From Deltaproteobacteria bacterium (GTDB taxonomy: Bacteria > Myxococcota > Myxococcia > Myxococcales > 40CM-4-68-19), in NCBI GenBank assembly GCA_005879805.1, contig VBKL01000050.1:1-45423 (forward strand): DNA of 45,423 bases, in the 5' to 3' direction. Shown here one piece after another: positions 29,641-37,734 of the stretch. Within the stretch, counting starts at the first letter, position 1; each line of letters begins with the position of its first letter. The notes under the pieces are model-generated. The model made no database searches, was not told where the DNA came from, and saw only the letters and a list, made by a program, of their open reading frames with translations. The position numbers and the translations under genes were made by a program.

Positions 29641-30575
29641 AGGGCAGCCTCGATGGCCGAAGCGATCTGCTCGATGGCGCGGATGCCGAAGGTCCGCTCG
29701 AAGACGTAAGGCACGGAGACGAGGGGCAGCTTCACCTCGGAGCGTAGGACCGAGGTGTAGTGCCGCGAGAGATCCGCCCGCGCCTCGTGCGAATCGGCAG
29801 CGTCGGCGGCGGCGGCGAGGAGGGGACCGCCCCGCGCCACCTGCACCCGCTCCTCAGGCGCGAAGCGCGGCGTGAAGACGCCGTTGAGGAAGAGGACACC
29901 CTGGGGGAAGCCGCGCTGGGCGAGGGCGCGATGCATCTCGATGGCCTCGTTGGCGGGCATCTCCTCGGGCAAGGTGACGATGCAGGTCCTGGCCTGCTGC
30001 GGATCCTTGAGCATCGAGTCCATGAACTTCATGTCGCGAGCGAGCGGGCCCTCCTTCACGATGCTGAGGAAGACCTCGGGGACGCTGAGGAAGGTGAGGC
30101 CGTGGCCGGTTGCCGGCGCGTCGAGCACCACCAGGTCCCAGCGGGGGCGGCCGTGCTCCATCTCGCGTCCGGCGTGCCAGGCGACCTTGCCGAGCATGAC
30201 GATCTCGGCCAGCGACGGCGCGGCGTTGAGGAAATACCGTACCCAGCGTCGCTCGAAGACGAGGTTGTAGAGCGTCTCCGAGCGCAGGACCATGATGCCG
30301 TACTCGCGCATCGCCTCGGGCGGGCGGACGTGCACCGAATAGACGTCCTCGAAGAGCTTGTGGATCTGCGGCCCCGACGGCGGGCGTCCGAACAGCTCGC
30401 TCACCCTCTCGCGCGCCGTCACCTCACAGATGAGGACGCGCTTGCGCTTGCGGGAAGCCGCGAGGGCGAGGGCGGCGGAAACGGTGCTCTTGCCCGTTCC
30501 GCCCTTGCCGGTCACGACGAGGAGCCGCCGATCGAGGAGCGCCGGCGGCGTCACGTCGAGAGCTTCCTTGGCCAC
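29637..30575 (-). CDS. ArsA/GET3-like ATPase (first of a tandem pair)
   Basis: A 312-residue ATPase with VTGKGGTGKST (21-31), ICEVTARERVSELFG (switch I region) and LVVLDAPATGHGLTFLSVP. The catalytic Asp of the P-loop class appears as EVTA rather than the usual IDPA/TDPA, so its ATPase activity could differ from the partner's. It starts with GTG at 30575, close downstream of a good promoter (30588-30616), and its stop overlaps the second ArsA start. Tandem ArsA pairs of unequal subunits are known in actinobacteria (the Rv3679-Rv3680 type); the arrangement here is similar. Function is inferred, not established. Confidence 0.9.
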   Translation of the reverse strand: MAKEALDVTPPALLDRRLLVVTGKGGTGKSTVSAALALAASRKRKRVLICEVTARERVSELFGRPPSGPQIHKLFEDVYSVHVRPPEAMREYGIMVLRSETLYNLVFERRWVRYFLNAAPSLAEIVMLGKVAWHAGREMEHGRPRWDLVVLDAPATGHGLTFLSVPEVFLSIVKEGPLARDMKFMDSMLKDPQQARTCIVTLPEEMPANEAIEMHRALAQRGFPQGVLFLNGVFTPRFAPEERVQVARGGPLLAAAADAADSHEARADLSRHYTSVLRSEVKLPLVSVPYVFERTFGIRAIEQIASAIEAAL

Positions 30576-30587
30576 GGGCGGGCGCGG

Positions 30588-30616
30588 ACTCTAGATTCGA
30601 GGGGTGGGAGTGTCAA
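30588..30616 (-). promoter_or_regulatory. Sigma-70-type promoter for the arsA operon
   Basis: On the minus strand a perfect TTGACA (30616-30611) is followed after exactly 17 bases by TAGAGT (30593-30588; 4 of 6 match TATAAT). The predicted start, near 30581, lies about 6 bases before the GTG at 30575, giving an extremely short leader without a Shine-Dalgarno. Confidence 0.55.
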
Positions 30617-30622
30617 CGAACC

Positions 30623-30651
30623 TTGACGCGGCCCCGAGCGGCACATAGCGT
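30623..30651 (+). promoter_or_regulatory. Divergent promoter candidate for the phasin-like gene
   Basis: TTGACG (30623-30628), a 17-base spacer and TAGCGT (30646-30651). Initiation would fall about 7 bases later, at the ATG itself (30658), predicting a leaderless transcript. Its -35 box is 6 bases from, and mirror-symmetric to, the arsA -35 box. Confidence 0.4.
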
Positions 30652-30657
30652 CCGGCA

Positions 30658-30972
30658 ATGCTTCGCGACAACTCGGTCTTGAAGAAGATGATCGCCACGG
30701 GAGAGGAGCAGGTCGGGAAGATCGCCTCGCAGCTCCTCTCCAACGAGGCCTTCATGGCGGCGCTGCAGAAGACGGTGAACGCGGCCATCGAGGCGAAGGG
30801 AATCGCGATGCGCAACGTGCAGACCGCACTCGCAAGCCTCAACGTTCCCACCGCCGAGGACGTCAAGAAGCTCGAGGGAAAGATCGAGGACCTGGAGCGC
30901 GTCTTCGAGACGCTCTCCGCCCGGATCACCGAGCTCGCCAGGAAGAACGGCCGCGAGCATCCGGAGACGTAG
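30658..30972 (+). CDS. Phasin-like coiled-coil protein
   Basis: A 104-residue, almost entirely helical protein. Residues 5-60 contain amphipathic helices (VGKIASQLLSNEAFMAALQK), and residues 64-97 (VPTAEDVKKLEGKIEDLERV and on) form a heptad coiled coil, the arrangement seen in poly(hydroxyalkanoate) granule-associated phasins and PhaF/PhaI-like proteins. There is no signal or membrane segment. A PhaR-type regulator is encoded about 5 kb away, which supports but does not prove a granule role. It may be translated from a leaderless mRNA, since no Shine-Dalgarno precedes the ATG. YccF follows after 20 bases. Confidence 0.72.
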   Translation: MLRDNSVLKKMIATGEEQVGKIASQLLSNEAFMAALQKTVNAAIEAKGIAMRNVQTALASLNVPTAEDVKKLEGKIEDLERVFETLSARITELARKNGREHPET

Positions 30973-30992
30973 CGCCGTCCCGGGAGCAGGTC

Positions 30993-31505
30993 ATGGCGGC
31001 GCTGGGCAACATCATCTGGTTTGTCTTCCTCGGCGGATTCTTGATGGGGGTCGGGTGGCTCCTCGCGGGCTGCATCCTGTGCCTCACCATCGTCGGCATC
31101 CCGTTCGGGATGGCCTGCTTCCGCATCGCCAGCTTCGCCTTCTTTCCTTTCGGCAAGGAGCTCGTCGACGTGCGCGCCCTCGGTGAGTCGCGCATCGCCG
31201 GGACGACCCTCGCGAACATCGTCTGGTTCGTGCTCGCGGGGCTGTGGCTCGCCATCGGGCACGTGGTCTCGGCCATCGCCTGCCTCGCCTCGTGCCTGCT
31301 CATCCTGCCGCTCCTGCTCGGAGCGCCCGCGTGGGCGCTCGCGCACCTCAACCTCGCGCGCGTCGCGCTCGCCCCACTCGGCAAGAGGATCGTTCCGAAG
31401 GGAGCGGCGTACCGATCTCAAATCGCTGTAGCCGGTTCAGGCCGACTCGAGAACCGGCTCCGGCGTCTGCCAGACCCCGTCGACGAAATCGATCTTCTGC
31501 CCTGA
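30993..31505 (+). CDS. yccF: YccF domain inner-membrane protein
   Basis: A 170-residue protein with the tandem YccF pattern: LGNIIWFVFLGGFLMGVGWLLAG, then IVGIPFGMACFRIASFAFFPFG, repeated as LANIVWFVLAGLWLAIGHVVSAI and LAHLNLARVALAPLGKRIVP. About four membrane helices are expected. Function is unknown. GGGAG precedes the ATG. The last 25 residues are polar and overlap the convergent lhr gene by 69 bases, so the family-like part ends well before the stop. Confidence 0.85.
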   Translation: MAALGNIIWFVFLGGFLMGVGWLLAGCILCLTIVGIPFGMACFRIASFAFFPFGKELVDVRALGESRIAGTTLANIVWFVLAGLWLAIGHVVSAIACLASCLLILPLLLGAPAWALAHLNLARVALAPLGKRIVPKGAAYRSQIAVAGSGRLENRLRRLPDPVDEIDLLP

Positions 31506-34500
31506 CGAGGCCGGGACACGCGGCGCGGTGCTGAGGATGCCGATCAGGTTCAACGGATCGGCCGCGCAGATGGACACCCTTTCGTCTCCTCCGGGCTTCT
31601 GGCGCCGCACCGAGCGGAGCGCGTCGAGAGCCTCGGGGAGAGCGAACTGCTCGCCGAGGAAGGCCTGGGCGAACCGGCCGCCGCGGATCTCGCCCCGCGC
31701 TTCCAGTCGCCGGTAGACCTGGGCAAGCTCGCGCCAAGGCGGACAGCGGGGCTCGCGGCCGAGCAGATCGCGGAAGACCACGCCGTACCGGCGGAGGTAC
31801 TGGCGGGCAATCTTCTCCACCGTTGCCTTGGGATCCACCGCGGCGGTGGCCTCATCTGGATCGCGGAGCAACGACCAACGACCCGCCGCCGACAAAGGAT
31901 GTCCCGTGGCGGGCAGGCGGCGATGCGGAGCGGTGAGGATGCGGACCGAGGCGAATCCGTCGCTCGTGGCGTGACCCGAAGCGACCAGTTCCCAGAGCGC
32001 CTCTTCCAGATCCGCGGCGGAGAACGAGGTCGCCCGTTGCATCTCGTGGAAGAAGAGCGCGCCTCTCTGCGCGAGCAGCGCGTGGACGATTCCTGCCCGC
32101 TCTCCGACCGGATCGTGCGTCCCGCGCGTCGCCTCGAGCAGCCAGGGTAGATCCTCGCGCCGGACGATGGCGATCGGCGTAGCCCGGCTCGGCAGCGCCC
32201 GCCGCTTCTCCAGCTCCGGATCGATGGGCGCACAGGACAGCCGGCCCCAGGCCGCGACGCCGGACGTGCAGAGGGAATCGAGGAGGGACGGATCGTAGCG
32301 GGCGACGCGAGAGGCGAGGATGTCGCGCTCCCACGCCGAGGCGGCCGCCTGGAACCCCTGGAGCTGGCCGAGGATCTCCGCCATCCCCGTCGGACCGTGC
32401 AGCTGCGTTCCGGGGTGCACGTGCTGCCAGCGCAGGTAGAACCGCATCAAGTCCTGCGTGGTGACGGGCTCGATCTCGCGCCGCAGCCGGCCCAGGGTGA
32501 GGCGGTGGATGCGAGAGAGCAGCGTCCTCTCGCACCATTCGATCTCGGTCGAGGCCTGGCTGAAATGCCCGCGCAGCACGGCGCCTTCGCTCTCGAGTTG
32601 CGCGAGAGCGATGTCTACTTCTCCGGGCTGGTAGCCGAGCCGCGACGCGAGCGAGGCGGCCGTGAAAGGCCCGAGGCAACCGGCCCAGCCGCGCACCACT
32701 TCCACCGGATCGGGCGACCGCTTCTCCGCCGCGACCCACACCGCGCCATCGAGCACGAGCCGCTCGCCCAATTGCGCGAAGAACGGCCTCCACGCCTGAG
32801 GAACTTCGGCATCGGGAAGTATCCCGAAGCAGAGGATCGCGTCGTGCAGATCGCGCGCGTCGCGCAGCTCGGGCCACGCCTGCGCGCGAACCTCGGCGAT
32901 GGCCTCGGGATCGAGCGCTCCAATCTCGCGGGCCTGCTGCGGGTCCAGGGTCCGCCGGATGGAGACCGCTCGGGAGCGCCGCTCCTCCAACGGAGCGTCG
33001 TCGAGATACGCCCAGGGCGCGCTGTTCAGCACCTCGTGCGCGAAGGGGCTCGGCTCGGGAAGGTCGCGCGCCACCATCCGCAGCGTGCGCGAGGCGATCT
33101 TCTCGAGGAACACCTTCACGCCATCGAGGTCCATCGCCTCGTGCAGGCAATCCCGCAGGGTCTCGTTGACGAGCGGGTGATCGACCGGCTCGAGCGGCCC
33201 CGGCGTGGCGTTGTCCTGGCACGCTACCTGGGCGGGAAAGACCTGCGCGAGCAGATCGTCGGCTCGCATCCGCTGCAGGTTGAAGGGCACCTTCTTTCCG
33301 CCGCTCTGGCGCAAGAGCGCGAGGGAACGGGTCGCATTCCACCGCCAGCGCACGCCGAACATGGGGGCCTGCATCGCGGCCTGGGTGAGGATCTCCTCGA
33401 CGCGCGCGGGGTGGACGAAGTCGAAGACCGACTCCAGCGGGAAGCTGTGCTGCGGTCCGAGCGAGAGCAGCACCGCGTCGTCGGTCGCGGCCGCCTGCAG
33501 CTCGAAATCGAAGGTGCGGCAGAAGCTCTTGCGCAGCGCGAGCCCATAGGCGCGGTTGTGCCGCGCTCCGTACGGAGCGTGGATGACGAGCTGCATCCCG
33601 CCCGATTCGTCGAAGAAGCGTTCGGCTACCAGCACTTCCTGCGTCGGCAAGACGCCGAGCGCCGCGCGTCCTGCCGCGAGATACCGGACGAGCTGCTCCG
33701 CTCCCGCAGGGCCAAGCCCGCATTCCCGCTCCGCGAACGCCTGCGCCTCGGCGGGGTTTGCCAGGAGCGGCTCGATGACGGTCCGCAGCTCGCTCACCGC
33801 GCTCGAGAGCTCGGCGCTCCGCCCCGGCGCCTCTCCGTTCCAGAAGGGAACCGTGGGAGGGACTCCGTGGGCGTTCTCCACCCGTACCCGGCCCGCCTCG
33901 ACCCGGCGGATGCGCCAGGAGTCGTTGCCGAGCAGGAAGACGTCGCCTGCCAGGCTCTCGATGGCGAAGTCCTCGTCGAGGTGCCCGATGAGCGCTCCTT
34001 CCGGCTCGGCGATGACCTGGTATTGCGCCGTGTCCGGAATCGCTCCGCCGTTCTGCAGCGCCACCAGGCGGGAAGAGCGGCGGCCCGAAAGCATGTGCGT
34101 GAGCCCGTCGCGGTGCAGCCTCGCCGCCACGGCGCGGCCTTGCCGCCGCGCCACGCCCTCGGCGTGCATATGGACCACGGCGTCGAAATCCGATCGCTCG
34201 AGCTTCCGGTAGGGCCAGGCCCGCCGGACCCGCGCAAACAGGTCGTCCTCGGCGATCTCCTCGCAAGCGGCCCAGGCGACGATCTGCTGGGCGAGAACGT
34301 CGAGAGGATGCTCGGGGATCCGCGTCTCCTCGAGACGTCCCTGCCGCAAGCCGCGGACGATGGCCGCGCATTCGACGAGCTGATCCCGCGAGAGCGGGAA
34401 GACCCGCGCCTTGGGCACCCCGCCTCTCTGGTGACGCGACCGTCCGAAGCGCTGCAGCGCGACGGAGAGATTGTGCGGCGAGTCGAGCTGCACGACGAGA

Positions 34501-35534
34501 TCCACGGCTCCGACGTCGATGCCCAGCTCGAGCGAGGCCGTGGCCACGACCGCCCTCGCTGCGCCGCTCTTCAGCTTCTCCTCGGCCGCGAGGCGGACCT
34601 CGCGCGAAAGGCTGCCGTGATGCGCCGCAACCTGGTCCTCGCCGAGCCGCTCGGCCAGGGCATGCGCGATGCGCTCGACCTGCCTGCGGGTGTTGACGAA
34701 GACGAGGGTTGTCGCGTGCTCGCGGGCGAGCTGGGCAACCCGATCGCACACCTCGTCGCGCTGCTCCTTCGAGGCGACCGCCGAGAGATCGGTCCCCGGC
34801 ACCTCGATCCCGACGTCGAGTTGCCTGCCGCGGCCGACGTCGACGATCGCGCAACGCGGCGCCCCGTCCTCGCCGACTCGCGCCGCTCCGACGAGGAAGC
34901 GAGCGATCTCCTCGACGGGCCGCTGCGTGGCGGAGAGTCCGATGCGGACCGGCCGCGTGGCGCACAATGCCTCGAGGCGCTCCAGGCTGAGCGCCAGATG
35001 AGAGCCGCGCTTGTCGCGCGCCACGGCGTGGATCTCGTCCACGATCACCGTGCGGGCCGTGCGCAGCACCTTGCGGCCGCCCTCGCTGGTGAGGAGCACG
35101 TAGAGCGATTCCGGCGTCGTCACCAGGACGTGGGGAGGCGCCTTGCCCATCTTCTGGCGCTCGGAGGGCGGCGTATCGCCGGTGCGGACCGCCGTGCGGA
35201 TCTCGGGAAGCTCGATCCCCTCTGCCTGGGCGAGCGCGCGCAGCTCAGCGAGCGGCTCGAGGAGGTTCTTGCGCACGTCGTTGGCGAGGGCCTTGAGCGG
35301 CGACACGTAGACGACCTGCGCGCCTTCCTCGAGGCGGCCCGATGCCCCTTCCCGGATCATCCGGTCGAGGCAGGCGAGGAAGGCCGCGAGCGTCTTGCCC
35401 GATCCCGTCGGCGCGCAGATGAGGGTGTCCTCGCCGGCCTGGATCCGCGGCCAGCCGAGGATCTGCGGCTCGGTCGGCGTTCCGAAACGCCCCTCGAACC
35501 AGCGCGCGACGATGGGGTGGAAGGCGGTCAACAT
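31437..35534 (-). CDS. lhr: Lhr-type large DEAD/DEAH helicase
   Basis: A 1365-residue superfamily 2 helicase close to bacterial Lhr length. Walker A APTGSGKT (41-48), YVSPLKALANDVRKNL, VTTPESLYVLLTS, DEIH (166-169) and LSATQRPVEEIARFL make up the first RecA domain. LVFVNTRRQVERIAHALAERL, ATASLELGIDVGAVDLV and LQRFGRSRHQRGG make up the second; QxxGRxxH is the usual motif VI form in Lhr. A winged-helix and DEAD/H-associated domain follow (EILTQAAMQAPMFGVRWRWN), then the long C-terminal region. Lhr is a 3'-5' ATP-dependent DNA helicase implicated in DNA repair. It sits 70 bases downstream of phaR behind a hairpin, so it may have its own promoter. Confidence 0.95.
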   Translation of the reverse strand: MLTAFHPIVARWFEGRFGTPTEPQILGWPRIQAGEDTLICAPTGSGKTLAAFLACLDRMIREGASGRLEEGAQVVYVSPLKALANDVRKNLLEPLAELRALAQAEGIELPEIRTAVRTGDTPPSERQKMGKAPPHVLVTTPESLYVLLTSEGGRKVLRTARTVIVDEIHAVARDKRGSHLALSLERLEALCATRPVRIGLSATQRPVEEIARFLVGAARVGEDGAPRCAIVDVGRGRQLDVGIEVPGTDLSAVASKEQRDEVCDRVAQLAREHATTLVFVNTRRQVERIAHALAERLGEDQVAAHHGSLSREVRLAAEEKLKSGAARAVVATASLELGIDVGAVDLVVQLDSPHNLSVALQRFGRSRHQRGGVPKARVFPLSRDQLVECAAIVRGLRQGRLEETRIPEHPLDVLAQQIVAWAACEEIAEDDLFARVRRAWPYRKLERSDFDAVVHMHAEGVARRQGRAVAARLHRDGLTHMLSGRRSSRLVALQNGGAIPDTAQYQVIAEPEGALIGHLDEDFAIESLAGDVFLLGNDSWRIRRVEAGRVRVENAHGVPPTVPFWNGEAPGRSAELSSAVSELRTVIEPLLANPAEAQAFAERECGLGPAGAEQLVRYLAAGRAALGVLPTQEVLVAERFFDESGGMQLVIHAPYGARHNRAYGLALRKSFCRTFDFELQAAATDDAVLLSLGPQHSFPLESVFDFVHPARVEEILTQAAMQAPMFGVRWRWNATRSLALLRQSGGKKVPFNLQRMRADDLLAQVFPAQVACQDNATPGPLEPVDHPLVNETLRDCLHEAMDLDGVKVFLEKIASRTLRMVARDLPEPSPFAHEVLNSAPWAYLDDAPLEERRSRAVSIRRTLDPQQAREIGALDPEAIAEVRAQAWPELRDARDLHDAILCFGILPDAEVPQAWRPFFAQLGERLVLDGAVWVAAEKRSPDPVEVVRGWAGCLGPFTAASLASRLGYQPGEVDIALAQLESEGAVLRGHFSQASTEIEWCERTLLSRIHRLTLGRLRREIEPVTTQDLMRFYLRWQHVHPGTQLHGPTGMAEILGQLQGFQAAASAWERDILASRVARYDPSLLDSLCTSGVAAWGRLSCAPIDPELEKRRALPSRATPIAIVRREDLPWLLEATRGTHDPVGERAGIVHALLAQRGALFFHEMQRATSFSAADLEEALWELVASGHATSDGFASVRILTAPHRRLPATGHPLSAAGRWSLLRDPDEATAAVDPKATVEKIARQYLRRYGVVFRDLLGREPRCPPWRELAQVYRRLEARGEIRGGRFAQAFLGEQFALPEALDALRSVRRQKPGGDERVSICAADPLNLIGILSTAPRVPASSGQKIDFVDGVWQTPEPVLESA

Positions 35535-35556
35535 GGGGAGGCAAGGATAACGAAGC

Positions 35557-35579
35557 CTCCTGACAATTCATGTCAGGAG
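35557..35579 (-). terminator. Hairpin between phaR and lhr
   Basis: A perfect 9-base inverted repeat (CTCCTGACA/TGTCAGGAG) with a 5-base loop, 25 bases after the phaR stop on the minus strand. The following bases are GGCTTCGTTATCC, a weak T-containing tail. It could be a phaR terminator or a dyad operator for lhr. Confidence 0.45.
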
Positions 35580-35604
35580 AAACGCGGCTGTCCGGGGTTC
35601 CCTG

Positions 35605-36246
35605 CTACTTGCCGAGCTCGCCGATCTTCTTTTCGAGGGCGTCGATCTTGCCGCGCAGCCGTTCGATGTCGGCGGCCACTCCGGTCGAGCCCAACGATTC
35701 CAGCGCTTGCTTCACGCTTTCTTCGACCTTCAGCCGAAGCTCCTCGACCGCAGTCTGGCCCGCCGCAAGTACGTCCTTCATCGGACCCTTGTTGTTCTCC
35801 TCACCCTCCCGACGGAGGAGCTGGGTGACGCCGCGGACCCGCTGCTCGATGTTCTCGCGCAGCGTCTCCGTCTTCACCTTCACGTCTTCGATGCCCGCGG
35901 TGAGCCGGCTTCCCACCTTTTCCTGGTAGAAGCCCGCCACTGCTTCTCCGCCATGCCGGATGATCTCGCGCAAGACGCCGAGCGGCATCTGGGAACGCTT
36001 CTTCTCCTCTTCGAAGATGATCTGCGCGAGGGTGACCGAAGTGAGGTCTTCCTTGCTCCGGTTGTCGATGATCTTCACCTCGGCGCCGCCCTTGATCATC
36101 TGGGCGATCTCGTCGAGCGTGACGTACCGACTTTCGACGGTGTCGTAGAGTTTGCGGTTGGTGTACCGCTTGATGACCTTGGGCTCCTTGCGAGCCTCCG
36201 ACGCGTCGCTTCCTTCGGCTGGCTGGGTCTGCTCGTGCTCGCTCAT
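35605..36246 (-). CDS. phaR: Polyhydroxyalkanoate synthesis regulator PhaR
   Basis: A 213-residue protein. Residues 22-80 hold the PHB/PHA accumulation regulator DNA-binding domain (VIKRYTNRKLYDTVESRYVT, then LDEIAQMIKGGAEVKIIDNR), followed by the LTSVTLAQIIFEEE segment and a long helical C-terminus (90-213) ending in a coiled coil with heptads (ADIERLRGKIDALEKKIGEL). PhaR binds both phasin-gene promoters and the polymer, releasing repression when granules form. The N-terminal 20 residues are polar and disordered. No PHA synthase is in the window; a phasin-like gene is at 30.7 kb. It is divergent from the zinc-ribbon gene across about 150 bases, which should hold both promoters. Confidence 0.92.
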   Translation of the reverse strand: MSEHEQTQPAEGSDASEARKEPKVIKRYTNRKLYDTVESRYVTLDEIAQMIKGGAEVKIIDNRSKEDLTSVTLAQIIFEEEKKRSQMPLGVLREIIRHGGEAVAGFYQEKVGSRLTAGIEDVKVKTETLRENIEQRVRGVTQLLRREGEENNKGPMKDVLAAGQTAVEELRLKVEESVKQALESLGSTGVAADIERLRGKIDALEKKIGELGK

Positions 36247-36397
36247 GGCTTCGGTGCTCCGGAGGCTGCTTCCTGACGCGAAGCGTGAACCGCGGCGATT
36301 CGCCCACAGCGCGGAGTGTGTGTCAAGGCGCGTGGAAGTGTGCGCAGTCCTTCCGACATCTCCTTGTCAGGGCCGGTAGTGGGGGCGACAATGGGTC

Positions 36398-37714
36398 GTG
36401 GTCGTCCAATGTCCGAATTGCCGCTCCCGGTTCCGCGTAGCCGACGAAAAAGTGTCGGAACGCGGCGTGCGCGTTCGCTGCAGCGCGTGCAAGACGGTCT
36501 TCGCGGTACGAAAGTCCGGGATCGAGACGAATCCGGCTGGCAACGAAAAAAACCGTGCACCGGCCACGGCGGGCGCGCCGGATCCATCTCCAAAGGCTCC
36601 GGCCCCCGGAGACGGCGCTTCGAAACGTCTCGTCGCCGACGACCTCTTTGGCATGTCGGAATTGACGGGCGAGTCCAACGCTCCCCCTCCTCCGGCACCA
36701 ACCCAGACGCCTGGTGGCGAGCCGGTGGTGATCGGGCGACTCGCCACTCCGATGTCCGGGGGTTTCGCGACGAATTCGCAATCGGTGCCGAGCCGCGCCG
36801 TCCCGACCCGACCCGCCGTCGCGCCGGTACCCGAGCCCGAGACCCGGCTGCCCACTTCGCTTCCCGCTCCCAACGGACCTCCCGCCAAGGCGGAGGAGCC
36901 CGATCCCTTCGAGGGGCTGAGCCTCACCGATCGCAGCGGTCTCTCGGCAGCCGCCGCGAAGGCCGCGAGCGCCGCTCTCGCGCGGAAGGCCGACGAGCCG
37001 GACCCCTTCGAGGGACTGAGCCTCACCGATCGGAGCGGTCTCTCCGCCGCCGCGACCGCCGCCGCCGCGAAGACCACGAACGCCATTTCCGCTCCCACGC
37101 CGAAGAAGATCGACCGTCTGCCGACGCCCGTTCCGGTTCCGGTGCGCAAGCCAGCGGAAGAACCCGCTGCGCCCCCGCGGCGCGCGCTGGTCGCAAGCGC
37201 CCTCACGGGTGTGGTGCTCGCAGCGCTGGTCCTCGCCGTCCTGCTGGTAGCGTCCCTCTACGAGGGAGCGACTCCGTCCTGGCTTTCCCTCGGTGCGCCT
37301 TCCGAGATCGTGGCGACGCGCATCCGTAGCGGCCTCTACGAGACGGCGACCGGAAAGCCGGTCTTCTTCGTGCGCGGCCGGGTCGAGAATCGCGGCAAGA
37401 CCCCCCGCGGGCCGATGCGCGTGGTCGCGGAGTTGGTGGGCCGCTCCGGGGCCGACGCGCGGGCGGAAGCAATCGCCGGTGTCGAGCCCTCCGCCGAGGA
37501 CGTCTACGCTCTGCGCTCGGGCGGCGACGCGGACAAGCTGGCGCGCGCGCTTTCGGCAGCGGAGGGGGATCGCCGCATCCAGCCGGGCGCGAGCCTGCCG
37601 TTCTTCGCGGTGATCGCCGATCCGCCCGCCGACCTCGCCCGCCACAAGCTCGTGGTGCGGGTCGAGCCGCAGGAGTCTCCCGGCGCGCCCCGCTCGGCCG
37701 AGGGTCCGCGCTAG
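36398..37714 (+). CDS. MJ0042-type zinc-ribbon membrane protein with internal repeat
   Basis: A 438-residue protein starting at GTG 36398. Residues 1-37 form the zinc ribbon (VQCPNCRSRFRVADEKV, then VRVRCSACKTVFAVRK; two CxxC pairs). A long Pro/Ala-rich region follows, with two copies of EPDPFEGLSLTDRSGLSAAA spaced 33 residues apart, then one membrane helix near 270-290 (LTGVVLAALVLAVLLVASLY) and a C-terminal DUF3426-like domain (residues about 310-425; VFFVRGRVENRGKTPRG, PFFAVIADPP). Such proteins are common in myxobacteria and related lineages. The ribbon would be cytoplasmic and the C-terminal domain periplasmic. The repeat copies differ mostly at third codon positions, so the duplication is not recent. 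Function is unknown. Confidence 0.88.
   Translation: MVVQCPNCRSRFRVADEKVSERGVRVRCSACKTVFAVRKSGIETNPAGNEKNRAPATAGAPDPSPKAPAPGDGASKRLVADDLFGMSELTGESNAPPPPAPTQTPGGEPVVIGRLATPMSGGFATNSQSVPSRAVPTRPAVAPVPEPETRLPTSLPAPNGPPAKAEEPDPFEGLSLTDRSGLSAAAAKAASAALARKADEPDPFEGLSLTDRSGLSAAATAAAAKTTNAISAPTPKKIDRLPTPVPVPVRKPAEEPAAPPRRALVASALTGVVLAALVLAVLLVASLYEGATPSWLSLGAPSEIVATRIRSGLYETATGKPVFFVRGRVENRGKTPRGPMRVVAELVGRSGADARAEAIAGVEPSAEDVYALRSGGDADKLARALSAAEGDRRIQPGASLPFFAVIADPPADLARHKLVVRVEPQESPGAPRSAEGPR
36896..37056 (+). repeat. Two copies of a 20-residue coding repeat
   Basis: The segments starting near 36896 and 36995 (99 bases apart) both encode EPDPFEGLSLTDRSGLSAAA. They are nearly identical at protein level but have several synonymous differences. 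They lie in the disordered linker of the zinc-ribbon protein and may be a duplicated short binding motif. Confidence 0.8.
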
Positions 37715-37734
37715 GCGTAGCGGGTGGTTCCGAT

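Noticed and set aside
28483..30575. Arsenic resistance operon
   Set aside because: ArsB, ArsC, ArsR and ArsD are all absent and the ArsA metal-site cysteines are not evident.
32397..35828. 1143-codon open frame antisense to lhr
   Set aside because: Lhr motifs on the other strand are unambiguous. The frame is a shadow caused by high third-position GC.
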